A stretch of DNA of 64,000 bases, from positions 62,001 through 126,000 of the forward strand of contig JADJTE010000016.1 of assembly GCA_016711295.1 (NCBI GenBank). The letters are read 5' to 3'. The DNA is from Sphingobacteriales bacterium (lineage in GTDB: Bacteria > Bacteroidota > Bacteroidia > Chitinophagales > UBA2359). The notes below the pieces were generated by a model. The model was not told the origin of the DNA. It searched no databases and was given only the letters and a program-made list of their open reading frames with translations. This document shows positions 40,350 to 50,742 of the stretch, one piece after another; position 1 is the stretch's first letter, and each line of letters starts with the position of its first letter. A program made the translations under genes and the position numbers.

Positions 40350-41363
40350 CTAATACTGTACAATAGTACCTGCCCACGACAAACCTACCCCAAAAGCCGC
40401 CAACAAAACGCGATTGCCTTTTTTTATCTTCCCACAACGCTCGGCTTCATACAAAGCGATAGGCAACGTAGACGAAACAGTGTTGCCCACATCGCGCAAG
40501 CAGACAAAAAACCTATCAGCATCTATCTTCAACTTTCTGCGCAACGCCTCCAAGATATAAGCATTCGCTTGATGAAAAACAAACAAATCTATATCGTCCA
40601 TCGTACAACGGTTGCGGCTCAATAAGTCGGCAATCATAGGCGGCACTTGTTTCAAGGCAAATACAAACACCGCCGGCCCGTCCATGTGAAAAAACGTATC
40701 GTTGAAAGTATTGCCATAACCATCTTGATAATCCAAACCCGATACGTTTAAGAGAGGATATCTAAACCCACGATTGCGCAAAATCATCGTATCGTCGTCG
40801 CGCCCCTCCGTACCAAACACAAAATTGCCGATTCCCTCGCCTTCCTCGCCCGACCGACACAACAAAGCAGCTGCACCCGCATCGCCAAAAAGCGTTCGCG
40901 AGCTTTTATCCTTTGGGTGTATGTGTTTTGTCAATACCTCAGACGTTAATAATAAAACATTCTCTACCCCCACGCCCGCTATGAGTCCCTTAGCAACGCT
41001 TAGGCTATACACAAAACCACTACAACCCAAGTTGATATCCAAAGCCCCCACATTATTGGGCAGTCCTAAGCGCTTTTGTATCAAACAAGCAGTCGTTGGC
41101 GATGTATAATCGGGAGATTGGGTACAAAAGAGAACAAATTCGATACCTTGGCGGTCAATTTGATGCTCTTCGAACAATTTTTCGGCAGCCTTAACGGCGC
41201 AATCAGAAGCTATTTCGTCCCAATCGCACACATGACGCTGCCTGATACCTGTTTTTTGCTCTATGGCATCGGCACTCCATTCGGGAAACAAGCGGCTCAA
41301 CGCTTCATTATCCGTTATGTTTTTCGGTAGATAATAACTAATGGCTTTGATAGAAACAGACAA
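40350..41363 (-). CDS. ketoacyl-ACP synthase III-like protein A
   Basis: 337 residues, FabH fold. Catalytic Cys in 'INLGCSGFVYSL', His in 'FVFHQANAY' and Asn in 'DVGNTVSSTLP' are all present; the glycine-rich end 'LLAAFGVGLSWAGTI' is typical. It condenses or transfers an acyl group onto or from ACP. A second KAS III, a GNAT enzyme and a dedicated ACP lie upstream on the same strand, so the set probably makes and attaches an unusual acyl group, most likely to an amino sugar of the surface polysaccharide. This is not the housekeeping fabH context. Confidence 0.92.
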   Translation of the reverse strand: MSVSIKAISYYLPKNITDNEALSRLFPEWSADAIEQKTGIRQRHVCDWDEIASDCAVKAAEKLFEEHQIDRQGIEFVLFCTQSPDYTSPTTACLIQKRLGLPNNVGALDINLGCSGFVYSLSVAKGLIAGVGVENVLLLTSEVLTKHIHPKDKSSRTLFGDAGAAALLCRSGEEGEGIGNFVFGTEGRDDDTMILRNRGFRYPLLNVSGLDYQDGYGNTFNDTFFHMDGPAVFVFALKQVPPMIADLLSRNRCTMDDIDLFVFHQANAYILEALRRKLKIDADRFFVCLRDVGNTVSSTLPIALYEAERCGKIKKGNRVLLAAFGVGLSWAGTIVQY

Positions 41364-41369
41364 GATAAA

Positions 41370-41987
41370 CTATTTTTGGGCTAATTGATTAATAGCAGGT
41401 AAATTGCGCGGGCTATGCTCTATCGTATAACGAACAGGCAAATGGTCGTTCATCAGCTTTTCAGCGGCGCGAATAAGGCGCGTTGTTTTCGTCTTATACT
41501 TTCGGCGCGTCAGCACATAAAGCAAGTCGTCGCCGTATTGTTCGGGAATCAACACATACCCCAACGCTCTATTGTATCGGGCAGCCACGTCGTTGTCTCG
41601 CATAACCCGCGCCACCGAAACATCAAAATCGCTCAACACATCAAACGTAAATTCTAACAACGTTAGCGTAGCTAAGGTAGGCAAATAAGTGCGCCAATAT
41701 TGCTGCTCCCAAATAAAAATGCCCCCTTCGCCAAAACCCTCGTCCATATTGATGTTTTTGGTATTGATAACGCCCACCGCTTTGCCTTCCGTGATGATAA
41801 GCAAATAATAATGCAGCGGAGTATTGACGCGCTCAAACCATTGCTGTTGCATTTCGGGCGTTATATGCGCTCTATAAGCCATATATTTATTAATATCTGG
41901 ATTATTGCGCCATTGCCTAAGCAATTCTATATCACTTTGCTCGATGCGCCGCAAAGTAATGCCATACTTTTGAAGAATAATAGACAT
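41370..41987 (-). CDS. GNAT-family N-acyltransferase
   Basis: Start at ATG 41987 (MSIILQKYGITLRRI); the frame to 42023 overlaps the upstream gene. 205 residues. RimJ/RimL-like GNAT: 'LRRIEQSDIELLRQWRN', 'GVINTKNIN', then 'RNRALGYV'-like end ('RYNRALGYVLIPEQY'). Six bases from the downstream KAS III. In polysaccharide loci such GNATs move an acyl group from CoA or ACP to an amino-sugar; the adjacent ACP suggests ACP as donor. Confidence 0.85.
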   Translation of the reverse strand: MSIILQKYGITLRRIEQSDIELLRQWRNNPDINKYMAYRAHITPEMQQQWFERVNTPLHYYLLIITEGKAVGVINTKNINMDEGFGEGGIFIWEQQYWRTYLPTLATLTLLEFTFDVLSDFDVSVARVMRDNDVAARYNRALGYVLIPEQYGDDLLYVLTRRKYKTKTTRLIRAAEKLMNDHLPVRYTIEHSPRNLPAINQLAQK

Positions 41988-42012
41988 AAAAAAAACGGTA
42001 TTGCAATGATGC

Positions 42013-43068
42013 TTATATTTCAACTATCGGCGGACAAACGATAGCATCGGTTTGTAGCGCAACGCTGCCCCACGACAAACCCACACCAAAAGCAGCGCAT
42101 ACCATACGCACAGATTGAGTTTGCACCGCCTCGCGCAGACGCGCTACAATAGTCAGCGGTATAGATGCCGAGCTGGTATTGCCATAATCGGCTAAGGTAT
42201 AAGGCACTTTCTCGACCGGCAATTTTAATTTTTTGCGTATACTCTCATTCATCAACTTATTTGCCTGATGAAACACAAAATAGTCATAATCGTTTATCGT
42301 AGTTCCGATATAAGACATCAACGCATTTGCATTAGGCACCACCTCGCGCAGTGCAAAATTGAACACCGCCATACCATCTAACCACAAATTCTTCCGATGC
42401 CGCACAATGCCTTCTGCATATTCCGCCTCGACAAATGTAATGTCCGACAAAGGATTGCGTATGCCGCCGTCCGGAATAATAATAGCATCTTTGCCACTGC
42501 CGTCGCTCTGCATATTGAAGTATATAGGCGGTGCATCGGGCGAAAATTCGAGCAGCGTAGCCGTACAGCAGTCGCCAAATAGCGGGTAAGTACTCTTATC
42601 CCGATACGACAAGCCCGACGTAGATTTGTCGCCCACGATTAGAATACCGCGTTTCAACTGCCCACTTTGCAGCAAGCTCGTCATCACCGATAAGCCATAA
42701 ACATATCCCGAGCAACCCAAATTAAGGTCAAACGCCATGCAACTCTTTGGCAATTGCAGGCGGTTTTGCAAAATAATAGCCGTAGCAGGCAAATGATAAT
42801 CAGGCGATTGAGATACCCATATCAGCACATCAATGCTTTCTTTATCCCAATCAGCAGCAACAAGCAAAGCCTCGGCAGCAGCCAAGCCCATATCAGACGT
42901 AGCAACATCAGGGGCAGCTACCCGCCGCAACTCAATGCCCGTCGTTTTGATGAGCATCTCGCGTTCTGAGGGACTAATCCATTCATAATCGCGGTTCGAT
43001 ACTTGTTGCTGCGGTACAGCAGCAGATATACCCCTAACGGCTACATGATAAGTAGTAAATATGGACAC
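42013..43068 (-). CDS. ketoacyl-ACP synthase III-like protein B
   Basis: 351 residues. Catalytic residues are present: Cys in 'LNLGCSGYVYGL', His in 'FVFHQANKL', Asn in 'ADYGNTSSASIPL'; end 'CAAFGVGLSWGSVAL'. About 40% similar by eye to the KAS III at 40350-41363, so an old duplication. The start codon touches the stop of the acyl carrier protein gene, showing tight co-translation. Confidence 0.92.
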   Translation of the reverse strand: MSIFTTYHVAVRGISAAVPQQQVSNRDYEWISPSEREMLIKTTGIELRRVAAPDVATSDMGLAAAEALLVAADWDKESIDVLIWVSQSPDYHLPATAIILQNRLQLPKSCMAFDLNLGCSGYVYGLSVMTSLLQSGQLKRGILIVGDKSTSGLSYRDKSTYPLFGDCCTATLLEFSPDAPPIYFNMQSDGSGKDAIIIPDGGIRNPLSDITFVEAEYAEGIVRHRKNLWLDGMAVFNFALREVVPNANALMSYIGTTINDYDYFVFHQANKLMNESIRKKLKLPVEKVPYTLADYGNTSSASIPLTIVARLREAVQTQSVRMVCAAFGVGLSWGSVALQTDAIVCPPIVEI

Positions 43069-43304
43069 TAAACAGCTATTTTAGCAGATACGATATCGTA
43101 TAAGTCTTGAACGGTGGTAGCTCGACGTAGGTCGTCTCCTGTAAGCGTTACGTTATACTCCGCATCTACAAAGGCAATGAGTATAAGGGCGTGCATCGAA
43201 CTCCAATCGTCCATTTCTCGAAAACTGGTGTCGGGACTAAGTGATTCGGGCTTATCTATTTCCAATTCGACCGCCAATTGGTCGATAAAAGTTTTGATGT
43301 TCAT
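43068..43304 (-). CDS. dedicated acyl carrier protein
   Basis: 78 residues, four-helix ACP size. The 4'-phosphopantetheine Ser lies in 'DDWSSMHALIL', where the usual DSL is replaced by DWSS, a variant seen in specialised rather than fatty-acid ACPs. First gene of a four-gene minus-strand operon (ACP, KAS III B, GNAT, KAS III A) with gaps of 25 bp or less. Confidence 0.88.
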   Translation of the reverse strand: MNIKTFIDQLAVELEIDKPESLSPDTSFREMDDWSSMHALILIAFVDAEYNVTLTGDDLRRATTVQDLYDIVSAKIAV

Positions 43305-43516
43305 GATGGGTTATATGGGTAAATGGGTAGGTAAATTTGCGCTAAGTAGAGCATACATCACAATATTGCGCTTTGCTCTAAATGGCTAACTACCAATCAA
43401 TTATAAACTAACTTATGATTTTATTGCGCTGGTTTCGCACAACAATTCATCGGCTTGGCGCAGTTGTTCAATAGATTGACGCAAGAAACCAGGCAACAAG
43501 GTATTGCGGGTGAGTT

Positions 43517-44272
43517 TTATTTTTCAGGGTCGTGCAATTGCTCTACCATCGATTCGTACTTTGATAGACCAAAACTTTCGATGACATGCTGCTTCTTTTC
43601 AGCCTGCTTTAAATACATCAGCATACCTTCGGGGTCAGCTTCGGGGTGGAACTGCGTCCCGACCATTTCGTCCGAAAAACGAATTGCCATTACTGCTCGT
43701 TCTAAGGCTACATGCGGGCGCATTTTTTCGAGCGATAAAATAGTGGCATTCATTCGGTCTAATACATCGTCTTTGGGCTGCACGGCTTGATAATCGCGCG
43801 AGTCTACGCAAAAATAGGGTTCGGGCAGTTGGCACAATAGAGGGTCTTGCATACCCGCATAAGTTTTATGCACGGGCAATACGCCAAACGAGGTCGATTT
43901 GCGCTTGCTAACCGTAGCCAAGCCGAAATGTATACAAGCCATTTGAAACGAATGGCAGATAAAAAACACGTGCTTCCGCCGGTATCTCGTTTTGCGGTTG
44001 TGCTGCCAGATTTGGTCGATGAGCCGATACCATTGCGTTTCCCAAATACCGTCGCCGATATGAGGGTTGCCCGGTCCGCCCGATGATATAAATATGTCGT
44101 AGTCGGCTAAGGTAGGTAATTCGTGTTTGGCTCGTACATCAAAAACGCGCCAAGTCATATCAGGTTCGTTTATTTCTTTGACAATTTCTTTGATGCCGCG
44201 CATTCCTTGGTTGGCTTCGCCATTGTAGAGGTCTAGGATAGCAATTCGAATGTTTTTGGGAAAATACTCCAT
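43517..44272 (-). CDS. class-I glutamine amidotransferase-like protein
   Basis: 251 residues. 'FISSGGPGNPH' oxyanion-type loop, nucleophile Cys in 'FICHSFQMA' (not the standard GICxG), and 'GTQFHPEADPEG' with His and Glu. It lies 15 bp after a GCS2-type carboxylate-amine ligase and probably works with it. The pair is often seen in Bacteroidota, but the substrate is not established to my knowledge. Confidence 0.85.
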   Translation of the reverse strand: MEYFPKNIRIAILDLYNGEANQGMRGIKEIVKEINEPDMTWRVFDVRAKHELPTLADYDIFISSGGPGNPHIGDGIWETQWYRLIDQIWQHNRKTRYRRKHVFFICHSFQMACIHFGLATVSKRKSTSFGVLPVHKTYAGMQDPLLCQLPEPYFCVDSRDYQAVQPKDDVLDRMNATILSLEKMRPHVALERAVMAIRFSDEMVGTQFHPEADPEGMLMYLKQAEKKQHVIESFGLSKYESMVEQLHDPEK

Positions 44273-44287
44273 AAATAATAAGTGAGG

Positions 44288-45397
44288 TTATAACCCGTGT
44301 TGGGTTTCAGAAATGATATAATCGACAACAGCACGCAAGTTGCCGCCCGATTGTTCATAGACGGCTAATTGTCGGTCGGCACCTGTGCCTTGGTCGAGCA
44401 TTTGATAGATATAGTTAATTTCGTGTCGGCTGCCTAAGTCGTCTAATACGTCATCGACAAAAAACAGCAATTCGTAGATGAGCAATCGGGTATCTACTTC
44501 TTCTTGCTTGCCAAAGTCAATCAACTTGCCATGAATACCGTAGCGCGAAGCTCGCCATTTGTTTTCGTTGATGAGCGAACGGTGGTAGGTACGGAAATCT
44601 AAGTTGTGGGTCATTAATTTATACAGCTTGGCAATAATGGCTTGCGACAATGCCGCCAAAGCAATGGTCTCATCAGCACGCATTGGGATGTCGAAAATAC
44701 GAAACTCGATAGTCTTGAAAAAAGGGTGTACGCGCACGTCCCACCATATCTTTTTAGCGTTGTCTATGCAATTAGTTTTGATGAGGGTATTGATATAATT
44801 ATCGTGTTCGGTAGCACTGGCGTAATAGTCGGGTATGCCCGTGCGCGGAAATTTGTCAAATATTTTGGAGCGAAACGACTTGAAACCCGTATTGCGTCCT
44901 TCCCAAAATGGCGAGTTGGTCGAAAGAGCATATAGGTGTGGCAGAAAATAGCGCACCGAGTTCATGAGTTTGACCGCCGTATCTCGGTCGTCTATGCCTA
45001 CGTGTACGTGCAAACCGAAAATAAGGTTTGACCGCGCAGCCTCTTGCATTTCGTTCAAAATTTCTTCATAGCGCGGGTGGGGCGTTATCAGTTGTTGTTG
45101 CCCCATCGAAAAAGGGTGCGTAGCCGCTGCTCCGATAGCCAAACCACTTTGGGCAGCTATATCTATGACGATGCGGCGCAATTCTGTCACTTGTCGGCGA
45201 GCATCTTGAATATCTTGGCAGATGTTAGTACCTACTTCTACTACGGCTTGGTGCATCTCTGCTTTGATTTGGTCGTTTTTCAAAATTTGCTTACCATCTT
45301 CTACAAGGCGCTGCTCGTGCGAGCGCAATTCGCGCGTTTGCGGGTCGATGACCTGAAATTCTTCCTCAATACCGAGCGTGAATTTGGGGTTTTGCAT
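44288..45397 (-). CDS. GCS2-family carboxylate-amine ligase (YbdK-like)
   Basis: Start at ATG 45397 (MQNPKFTLGIEEEFQVID), the family N-terminus; the frame to 45505 adds a Ser/Asn-rich non-homologous leader. 369 residues. 'GIEEEFQ' and 'GLHVHVGI' contain the metal-binding Glu and His residues of the glutamate-cysteine ligase 2 fold; 'FRIFDIPMRADET' is conserved. Forms an ATP-driven amide bond between a carboxylate and an amine; exact substrates unknown. Forms an operon with the amidotransferase. Confidence 0.92.
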   Translation of the reverse strand: MQNPKFTLGIEEEFQVIDPQTRELRSHEQRLVEDGKQILKNDQIKAEMHQAVVEVGTNICQDIQDARRQVTELRRIVIDIAAQSGLAIGAAATHPFSMGQQQLITPHPRYEEILNEMQEAARSNLIFGLHVHVGIDDRDTAVKLMNSVRYFLPHLYALSTNSPFWEGRNTGFKSFRSKIFDKFPRTGIPDYYASATEHDNYINTLIKTNCIDNAKKIWWDVRVHPFFKTIEFRIFDIPMRADETIALAALSQAIIAKLYKLMTHNLDFRTYHRSLINENKWRASRYGIHGKLIDFGKQEEVDTRLLIYELLFFVDDVLDDLGSRHEINYIYQMLDQGTGADRQLAVYEQSGGNLRAVVDYIISETQHGL

Positions 45398-45530
45398 AAA
45401 TGTGCGGTAGTTGGATTGTTGGGGTGAATATTGTGTGGATAATATAGAAATTGAGAAATTTTTAGCGTTGAAATTTTGAGCATTAGGGCAGGCAGAAATT
45501 AGCACGAAAAACTAAATTCCAGCCCTATTA

Positions 45531-47242
45531 CTATACTGCAATAACCCCTGCTTGTTTTAATTCTTCTTTGAGGGCAGGCATTCGTTTGTATTCGATATGG
45601 ACGAGCCTGTGTATAAATTCGGCTACTGCTTGTCGTTCTGTGCTTATTTTGGAGAGCGGACGACACCAATCGGCAATCATTTTATAGGTGTTGCGCGATG
45701 CCCCACTACTGATAAGGGCTTTGTTGATTTTTTGGTGCAGCAGTTCTATAATTTCTAAGGGGAAATGGTCGGCTAATAGCTCCATCATATCTACAAATTG
45801 GGGCGAGCTATGGTTGTTTTGGAGATATTTCAAGGCTTGGTCGTATTCGTCTCGCAGTAGGCGCAATTGCATATAAAACACGGGCTGGGCGCGTTGGGCA
45901 GCCACAAATTGGTCGCGTTCGTTAGGTGTCCACCATTGGCAGAGTTCTTGGTAGCCGCGTAGGTCGTGGTGTTGGGCAGCTAAATAGCCCGCTACGCTCA
46001 AAAATAACTTGCGATTATCGTGGGGCGATAGATGTGGCAATAAATGTTCTGCTGATTTTGGGGAAATTTGTCAAATAATAATTGGGCAATGCGCAGTTGC
46101 TTGTCACGTGCTTGGGTCGATAGGTAGCGGTCAAATAAGCGCAGGGCAATGTTGATATTGGTGCTGGCTTCGCGCTCGGCTATTTGTAGCCAATAGTCGA
46201 GTTGTCCGCTGAGGTCGGATAGCAATAGTAGCAAGTTGGCAGCGTTGCTGCCGTCTAAGTTGCGGCGGCGTAGGGCTTCTAACAGATAGGCGGCAGTATG
46301 GGCTTCGGGCAATAGTGCTTCGATAACCGGCAGCCAATTATCTAGGTGATAATGCTTTACTTCGTGGCGGCGTTTCTCTAATCGTTCTGCCAATATATCG
46401 CAGCATTGTATAAGGTCTTGTTCGGTTTTGGGGGCATTCAGTATCAAGTCGGGCAATTGGTCTGCCCAAATAGAAGCGATAATCTCAGATGTGTTATAGT
46501 TAATGATTTCGTTATTATACGCGCTTAGTGTTCGGATATTGGGTATGCAATACGGCGATTCATAGATAGCTATCATTGCTTTAAACCCGTTTACGAAATG
46601 TAAATTATTCAGTTGGGGGTTATATGTAGTAAAATATTCATTAATAGTATCAGCTATTTCGCTATCTAATGTTTCGGCGTTTTCTTCTTCGTCATCATCT
46701 TCAATATCTTTGTAAGAAGATGCCATATCGTATATTTCGGCACCTATTTGTGTGGCTAAATCGTCTATATCGATATTGCCATTTGCCTCGCCACTGAGAG
46801 AGGCGGGTATCCGTCCTCCTTTGATGCCTGCAAATTTTAGTATTTCGGAGCGTTTGAATCCGTCGTTTTGCAATATTTCGGTCAAAAATGCTATTTTTTG
46901 TTCATCGCTTATATACGGATATAGTTGTTTGAAAAATCTTTCTGACGAGATATAATTATTGTCTTTCTCAAAATCGTTGTTGGCAATAGCCAATCCTACG
47001 GCTACGATATGCTTACAAACACCGCCCCAGTCGTAGGGGCAAGTGCAGTTAGATGCGCTCATGCCTTTATCGTTCAGCGTGATGCTCACTTTATAAGTGA
47101 CACTACCCGACACTTTGGCTTCAAAGGTATCGCCTTTTTGCACTACATTCAGCACTTCGCCTATTAGATAATAAGACATTCCTCGCGCGTAGCTTTGCTT
47201 AGTAGATATGCTTTCGAGGTAGGCTTTGGTGAGTTGGAACAT
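45531..47242 (-). CDS. SWIM zinc-finger protein (one frameshift)
   Basis: SWIM motif 'CTCPYDWGGVCKH' (Cys-x-Cys ... Cys-x-His) near residue 65, a predicted DNA- or protein-binding zinc site. Acidic linker (DDDEEENAE) near residue 200, then helical repeats. The first frame ends at 45998; a slip near 46045-46075 joins it to 'LPHLSPHDNRKLFLSVAGYL', giving about 570 residues. Start at 47242; only 10 bp after the S8 protease stop upstream. Bacterial SWIM proteins are often near helicases; no helicase is present here. Function unknown. Confidence 0.85.
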
Positions 47243-47252
47243 AAACAGTTTG

Positions 47253-49879
47253 CTATGTCAATACTACTTTTAGGTTGTAGCCTCCCACGCCTTTGGCTGC
47301 CCGTAGGGCTATATAATAATCGCCAGGCGCGGGTGTATTGATGGTTATACGCTCGTTATTGCCAGTATTAGTGCTTTTATGGTCAAATTGAGTAGGGCTG
47401 GGCAAGGCTCCGCGTTTTACGAACATATCGAAGTTGCGCGTATTTTCGCCCACGGGCGAATCGAGTATAAATTCTAATTTTCGGCGGTTACTCATGCGAT
47501 AAAAGATATGCGGTATGCGGTCTTTGACCAAAAAACCACCTATCATTGCCGACAGCGGTAATGCTTCTATGTTGGGGTCGCTTGATGTGCAAAGTAGGGT
47601 ATTTTCGAAATTATAGCCTCCATTGCCGAAAACGCTGCGCAATAGTACGAAATAATCGGCTTGGTCGGCATTAGGCACTATAATTTCCTCGTCTGAGCTG
47701 TCTTTTGTACTCAAAAAGTCGTATTTTTTAGTCTTTGGTTCTGGCGCACCATTTTTGCGCAAAAACATATCAAAGTCGTTTTTCTCTTCTGTCGGCGACT
47801 CTAAGCGTAGGCGCATTTTGCCGGTTATGCTTATTTTATAATAATGTATCACGCCCTCGCGCAATACTCCGCCGCGCAGCCCTTCAAAGGGTATCAAATC
47901 GGCATCTACATTGGGAGCAGGGTTGGGGGCGGGTGTATTATTCGTATTATTGTTGTTGTTGGTTGTATTGTTGCCGCTATTGCCGCCATGCGTGCCGCCG
48001 CCTGTGGTATTGCCGCCTGCCGCGGGGATTTGCCCGGTTTTTGCTTTCGTCACGGCTTTTAGGGCATTAATTCTGCCGTAGCCAAAATGGATAGAATGCC
48101 CCTTGGCATTATAATCGCTTGTACTACCTATTTTGTCGGTCGTACTCTCTAAGATTTCTTTGACTTGTGCCGCCGTAAGTTCTGGTTTGACGGATAGAAT
48201 AAGGGCGCAAACACCTGCGGCCAGGGGGCAAGCACTTGATGTGCCGCCAAAACTGGTGGTATAGTCGCCTGCGTCATAGCCTTTATACCCAAATCCGCCG
48301 CTGGGCAGCGGTAGGGTGCCCGTCACATCGGAGGTAGTAACACCTGCGCCGCCCGACCCGTTAGAAGGGGCACATACCGAAATATATTTGCCGTAGTTCC
48401 GAATAGCTTGACCGCTCGTCTTTGCTGTTCGAGGCAGAAATAGCTAAGATATTGGGGTGAGTTGGGAAACCTCCTATGGCGTTAGGGTCGGCGGGGTTGG
48501 CTACATCTCGATTGGTATTGCCCGCTGCAAACAGAATCACGCAGCCTTTGCCTCCGCGCCCTTGGGTAGCGCATTTTCGGATAGCTTCTATCATGCGCGT
48601 AGACATGACAAAGTTGGGGTCAGCCGAGCCCCAGCTATTGCTCACTACATCGGCCGTTTTTGCTACAATGTTCAAACCAACGTTCTATCTGTGTATCAGA
48701 GATATACGAAAAACGCATTGGTATTAACTTGGCATTGGGCGCGGCTCCCACGATGCCTGTATTGTTAGCAGCCCCCACAGCTACACCCGCGCAAGCAGTT
48801 CCGTGCCAATCGCCCGTTTTGGGGCTGGGGTCTGGGGTATCCGATTCAAAGTCCCACGGAGCTACTATTTTAGTGCCGTCGCCGCGCAAATCGGGGTGCG
48901 AGGTGTCAAAACCGCTATCGATGACGGCTACCGTGATTTTGTTCGACCCCAAACTGCCCATATATTGCCAAGCCTCTATTACTTTGGCATCGGCACCTGC
49001 TTTGAAAGCATTATTGGGCCAATCGCCGTGTTTGCCTTTGTTTTGCAAATGCCATTGGTCGCGCAGTAGTTCGTCCGCTGGCAATTCGACTGATTTAGTG
49101 CTGACGGGGCTTTCCAATTCAGGTTCAGCTATTTTGACCAAAGGCGATTGCTGCAAAGCTACACATACCTTGATGGGATTGGGCGATTGTTCGGTCACTT
49201 GCAAAATCCATTCGTGCGGGCTGCGGCGTTCCGTTACATGCAGGGCGTATTGCTGAATCAGAGTTTGGGCATCGTCTTCGGTAGCTTGTTCGTGCAAGAC
49301 TAAGTATATCTCGCCCGATGGAATCATTGGCACTTCGCCTTGTTCGATATGGTATACATGCGAGCCTACCTCTACGCTGGGCAAGGCACGCGCATTGTCT
49401 AAGGTGCGCTCTACTTCTTCGACGGTGCCGCTGTTGGTTTCTAACAATTCGAAATCGCCTTGCCGTCTGCCTCTAAATCGCACATTTCGCACGTTGCGCG
49501 ACATGGTGCTGTCAAAAACGGCTATATCGTCCTTGGGTTTGACGGCAATATATCGCCCGCTCTTAGACAACGTGATTTCGCGGTCGCCATACTTAATTGT
49601 GATGTCGTTGAGGTGTTCTTCCTTGGGTTGGTCCTTGGTGTCGGGGGGCGAAACGCTAATACTGCTATCGTTTGTATCAACAACAGGCTCTGTTTGTGGC
49701 AACTCGATTTTGTCGGACGGTCTATTTATGTTGCCACCTGTTTCGGTGTTCGGAGGAGTAACGACGGGCGGAATGTTATTTTTAGGAGCATCGTTGGAGG
49801 TATCGCCTCCAAACAAGCGTTTGAAGAAAGCGATAATGACACCAAAAAAGCCGCCTTGCTCGGAAGATGGAGTAGACAT
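47253..49879 (-). CDS. subtilisin-like S8 serine protease with two C-terminal PPC-like domains (two frameshifts)
   Basis: About 875 residues after bridging slips near 48665 and 48395. Catalytic Asp in 'VAVIDSGFDTSHPDL', His in 'DWHGTACAG', oxyanion Asn in 'LFAAGNTNRD', Ser in 'FGGTSSACPLA'. Preceded by a proline-rich segment and a propeptide-like region ending near 'DQWHLQNKG'. The C-terminus carries two bacterial pre-peptidase-C-like beta domains ('FDMFLRKNG', 'FDMFVKRG'). There is no Sec signal peptide; instead residues 9-24 (GGFFGVIIAFFKRLFGG) form a short hydrophobic/amphipathic segment. Location in the cell is therefore unclear. Confidence 0.88.
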
Positions 49880-49944
49880 GGTATACCAGTGGGTTTGTTG
49901 GAAATATAAAGGGGTGTGTAATGGGCTTTTGTTTTGCCTAATGA

Positions 49945-50003
49945 CCGATGTTGCACAGAAGTGGTTATCGTAATGCTAAAAATATGCCTCTGCACAACAT
50001 CGG
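49945..50003. repeat. 59-bp inverted repeat (CCGATGTTGCACAGA arms)
   Basis: Arms CCGATGTTGCACAGA (49945-49959) and TCTGCACAACATCGG (49989-50003) pair with two mismatches around a 29-base loop. It sits 66 bp after the FKBP stop codon and may act as its terminator. The arms resemble the ends of the element at 13647-13823, hinting at a deletion derivative. Confidence 0.6.
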
Positions 50004-50068
50004 TGTAGCCCTTCAAAATCAAATCCCAATTACGGGGGTGGAGATTGAGGGCTATGACAGGAAAGTTA

Positions 50069-50641
50069 CTATTTATTAATGACATCAAGCAATTCGACAT
50101 CGAATACCAATACCGAATTAGGTTTGATGAGTGCGCCCATTTGTTTGCTCCCATAAGCTAATTCGGACGGAATAATAAATTTGCCTTTGCCGCCCTTAGC
50201 CAATAAGGGTATTGCTTCTTGCCAACCTTTGATAACGCCCATCAGCGGAAAATCGATGGGCGCATTGCGTTTGTAGGAAGAGTCGAACTCTGTGCCGTCG
50301 AGCAAAGTACCTTTGTAGTGGCATTTAACGGTACTTTTGGTGTTGGGGCGTGCGCCTGAGCCTGGGTTTTCGATGATATAATGAATACCTGAAGCTGTTT
50401 GTTCTACCTTTTTCAATTTGTTGGTTTTGATATAATCTTTAATCAAGGCGAGGTCGGTGGCTAATTGTGTGCCTGCAGCAGGTGCGGCGGGTGTTGCTGA
50501 TGATTGTTGGGTATTGGTTGCGCCGTGTTCGCGCACCACTACTTTGCCTTTCTGGGGTTCGGGCTTTTTGGCATTGGTTTTTTTGTTGCAAGCCGATAGG
50601 CTTAAAAGCAGCGCGAAGGCTGCAAAGAGGACAATACGCAT
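50069..50641 (-). CDS. FKBP-type peptidyl-prolyl isomerase lipoprotein
   Basis: 190 residues. Lipobox 'LSLSAC' at about residue 18, Ala/Pro/Thr linker, then an FKBP domain: 'STVKCHYKGTLLDGTEFDSSY', 'FPLMGVIKGWQEAIPLLAKGGKGKFIIPSELAYG' in sequence, ending 'LVFDVELLDV'. Catalyses proline cis-trans isomerisation in the periplasm or at the outer membrane, helping secreted protein folding. Single gene with its own flanking gaps. Confidence 0.93.
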   Translation of the reverse strand: MRIVLFAAFALLLSLSACNKKTNAKKPEPQKGKVVVREHGATNTQQSSATPAAPAAGTQLATDLALIKDYIKTNKLKKVEQTASGIHYIIENPGSGARPNTKSTVKCHYKGTLLDGTEFDSSYKRNAPIDFPLMGVIKGWQEAIPLLAKGGKGKFIIPSELAYGSKQMGALIKPNSVLVFDVELLDVINK

Positions 50642-50742
50642 AAAATTTTGCGGGAGATATGGGGTTAATGAATGAATTGCTGTGGGTAAATAATTTTATT
50701 TTGTTGTTTATTTTAATTCTTGTATGACAATTAATTGCAATT

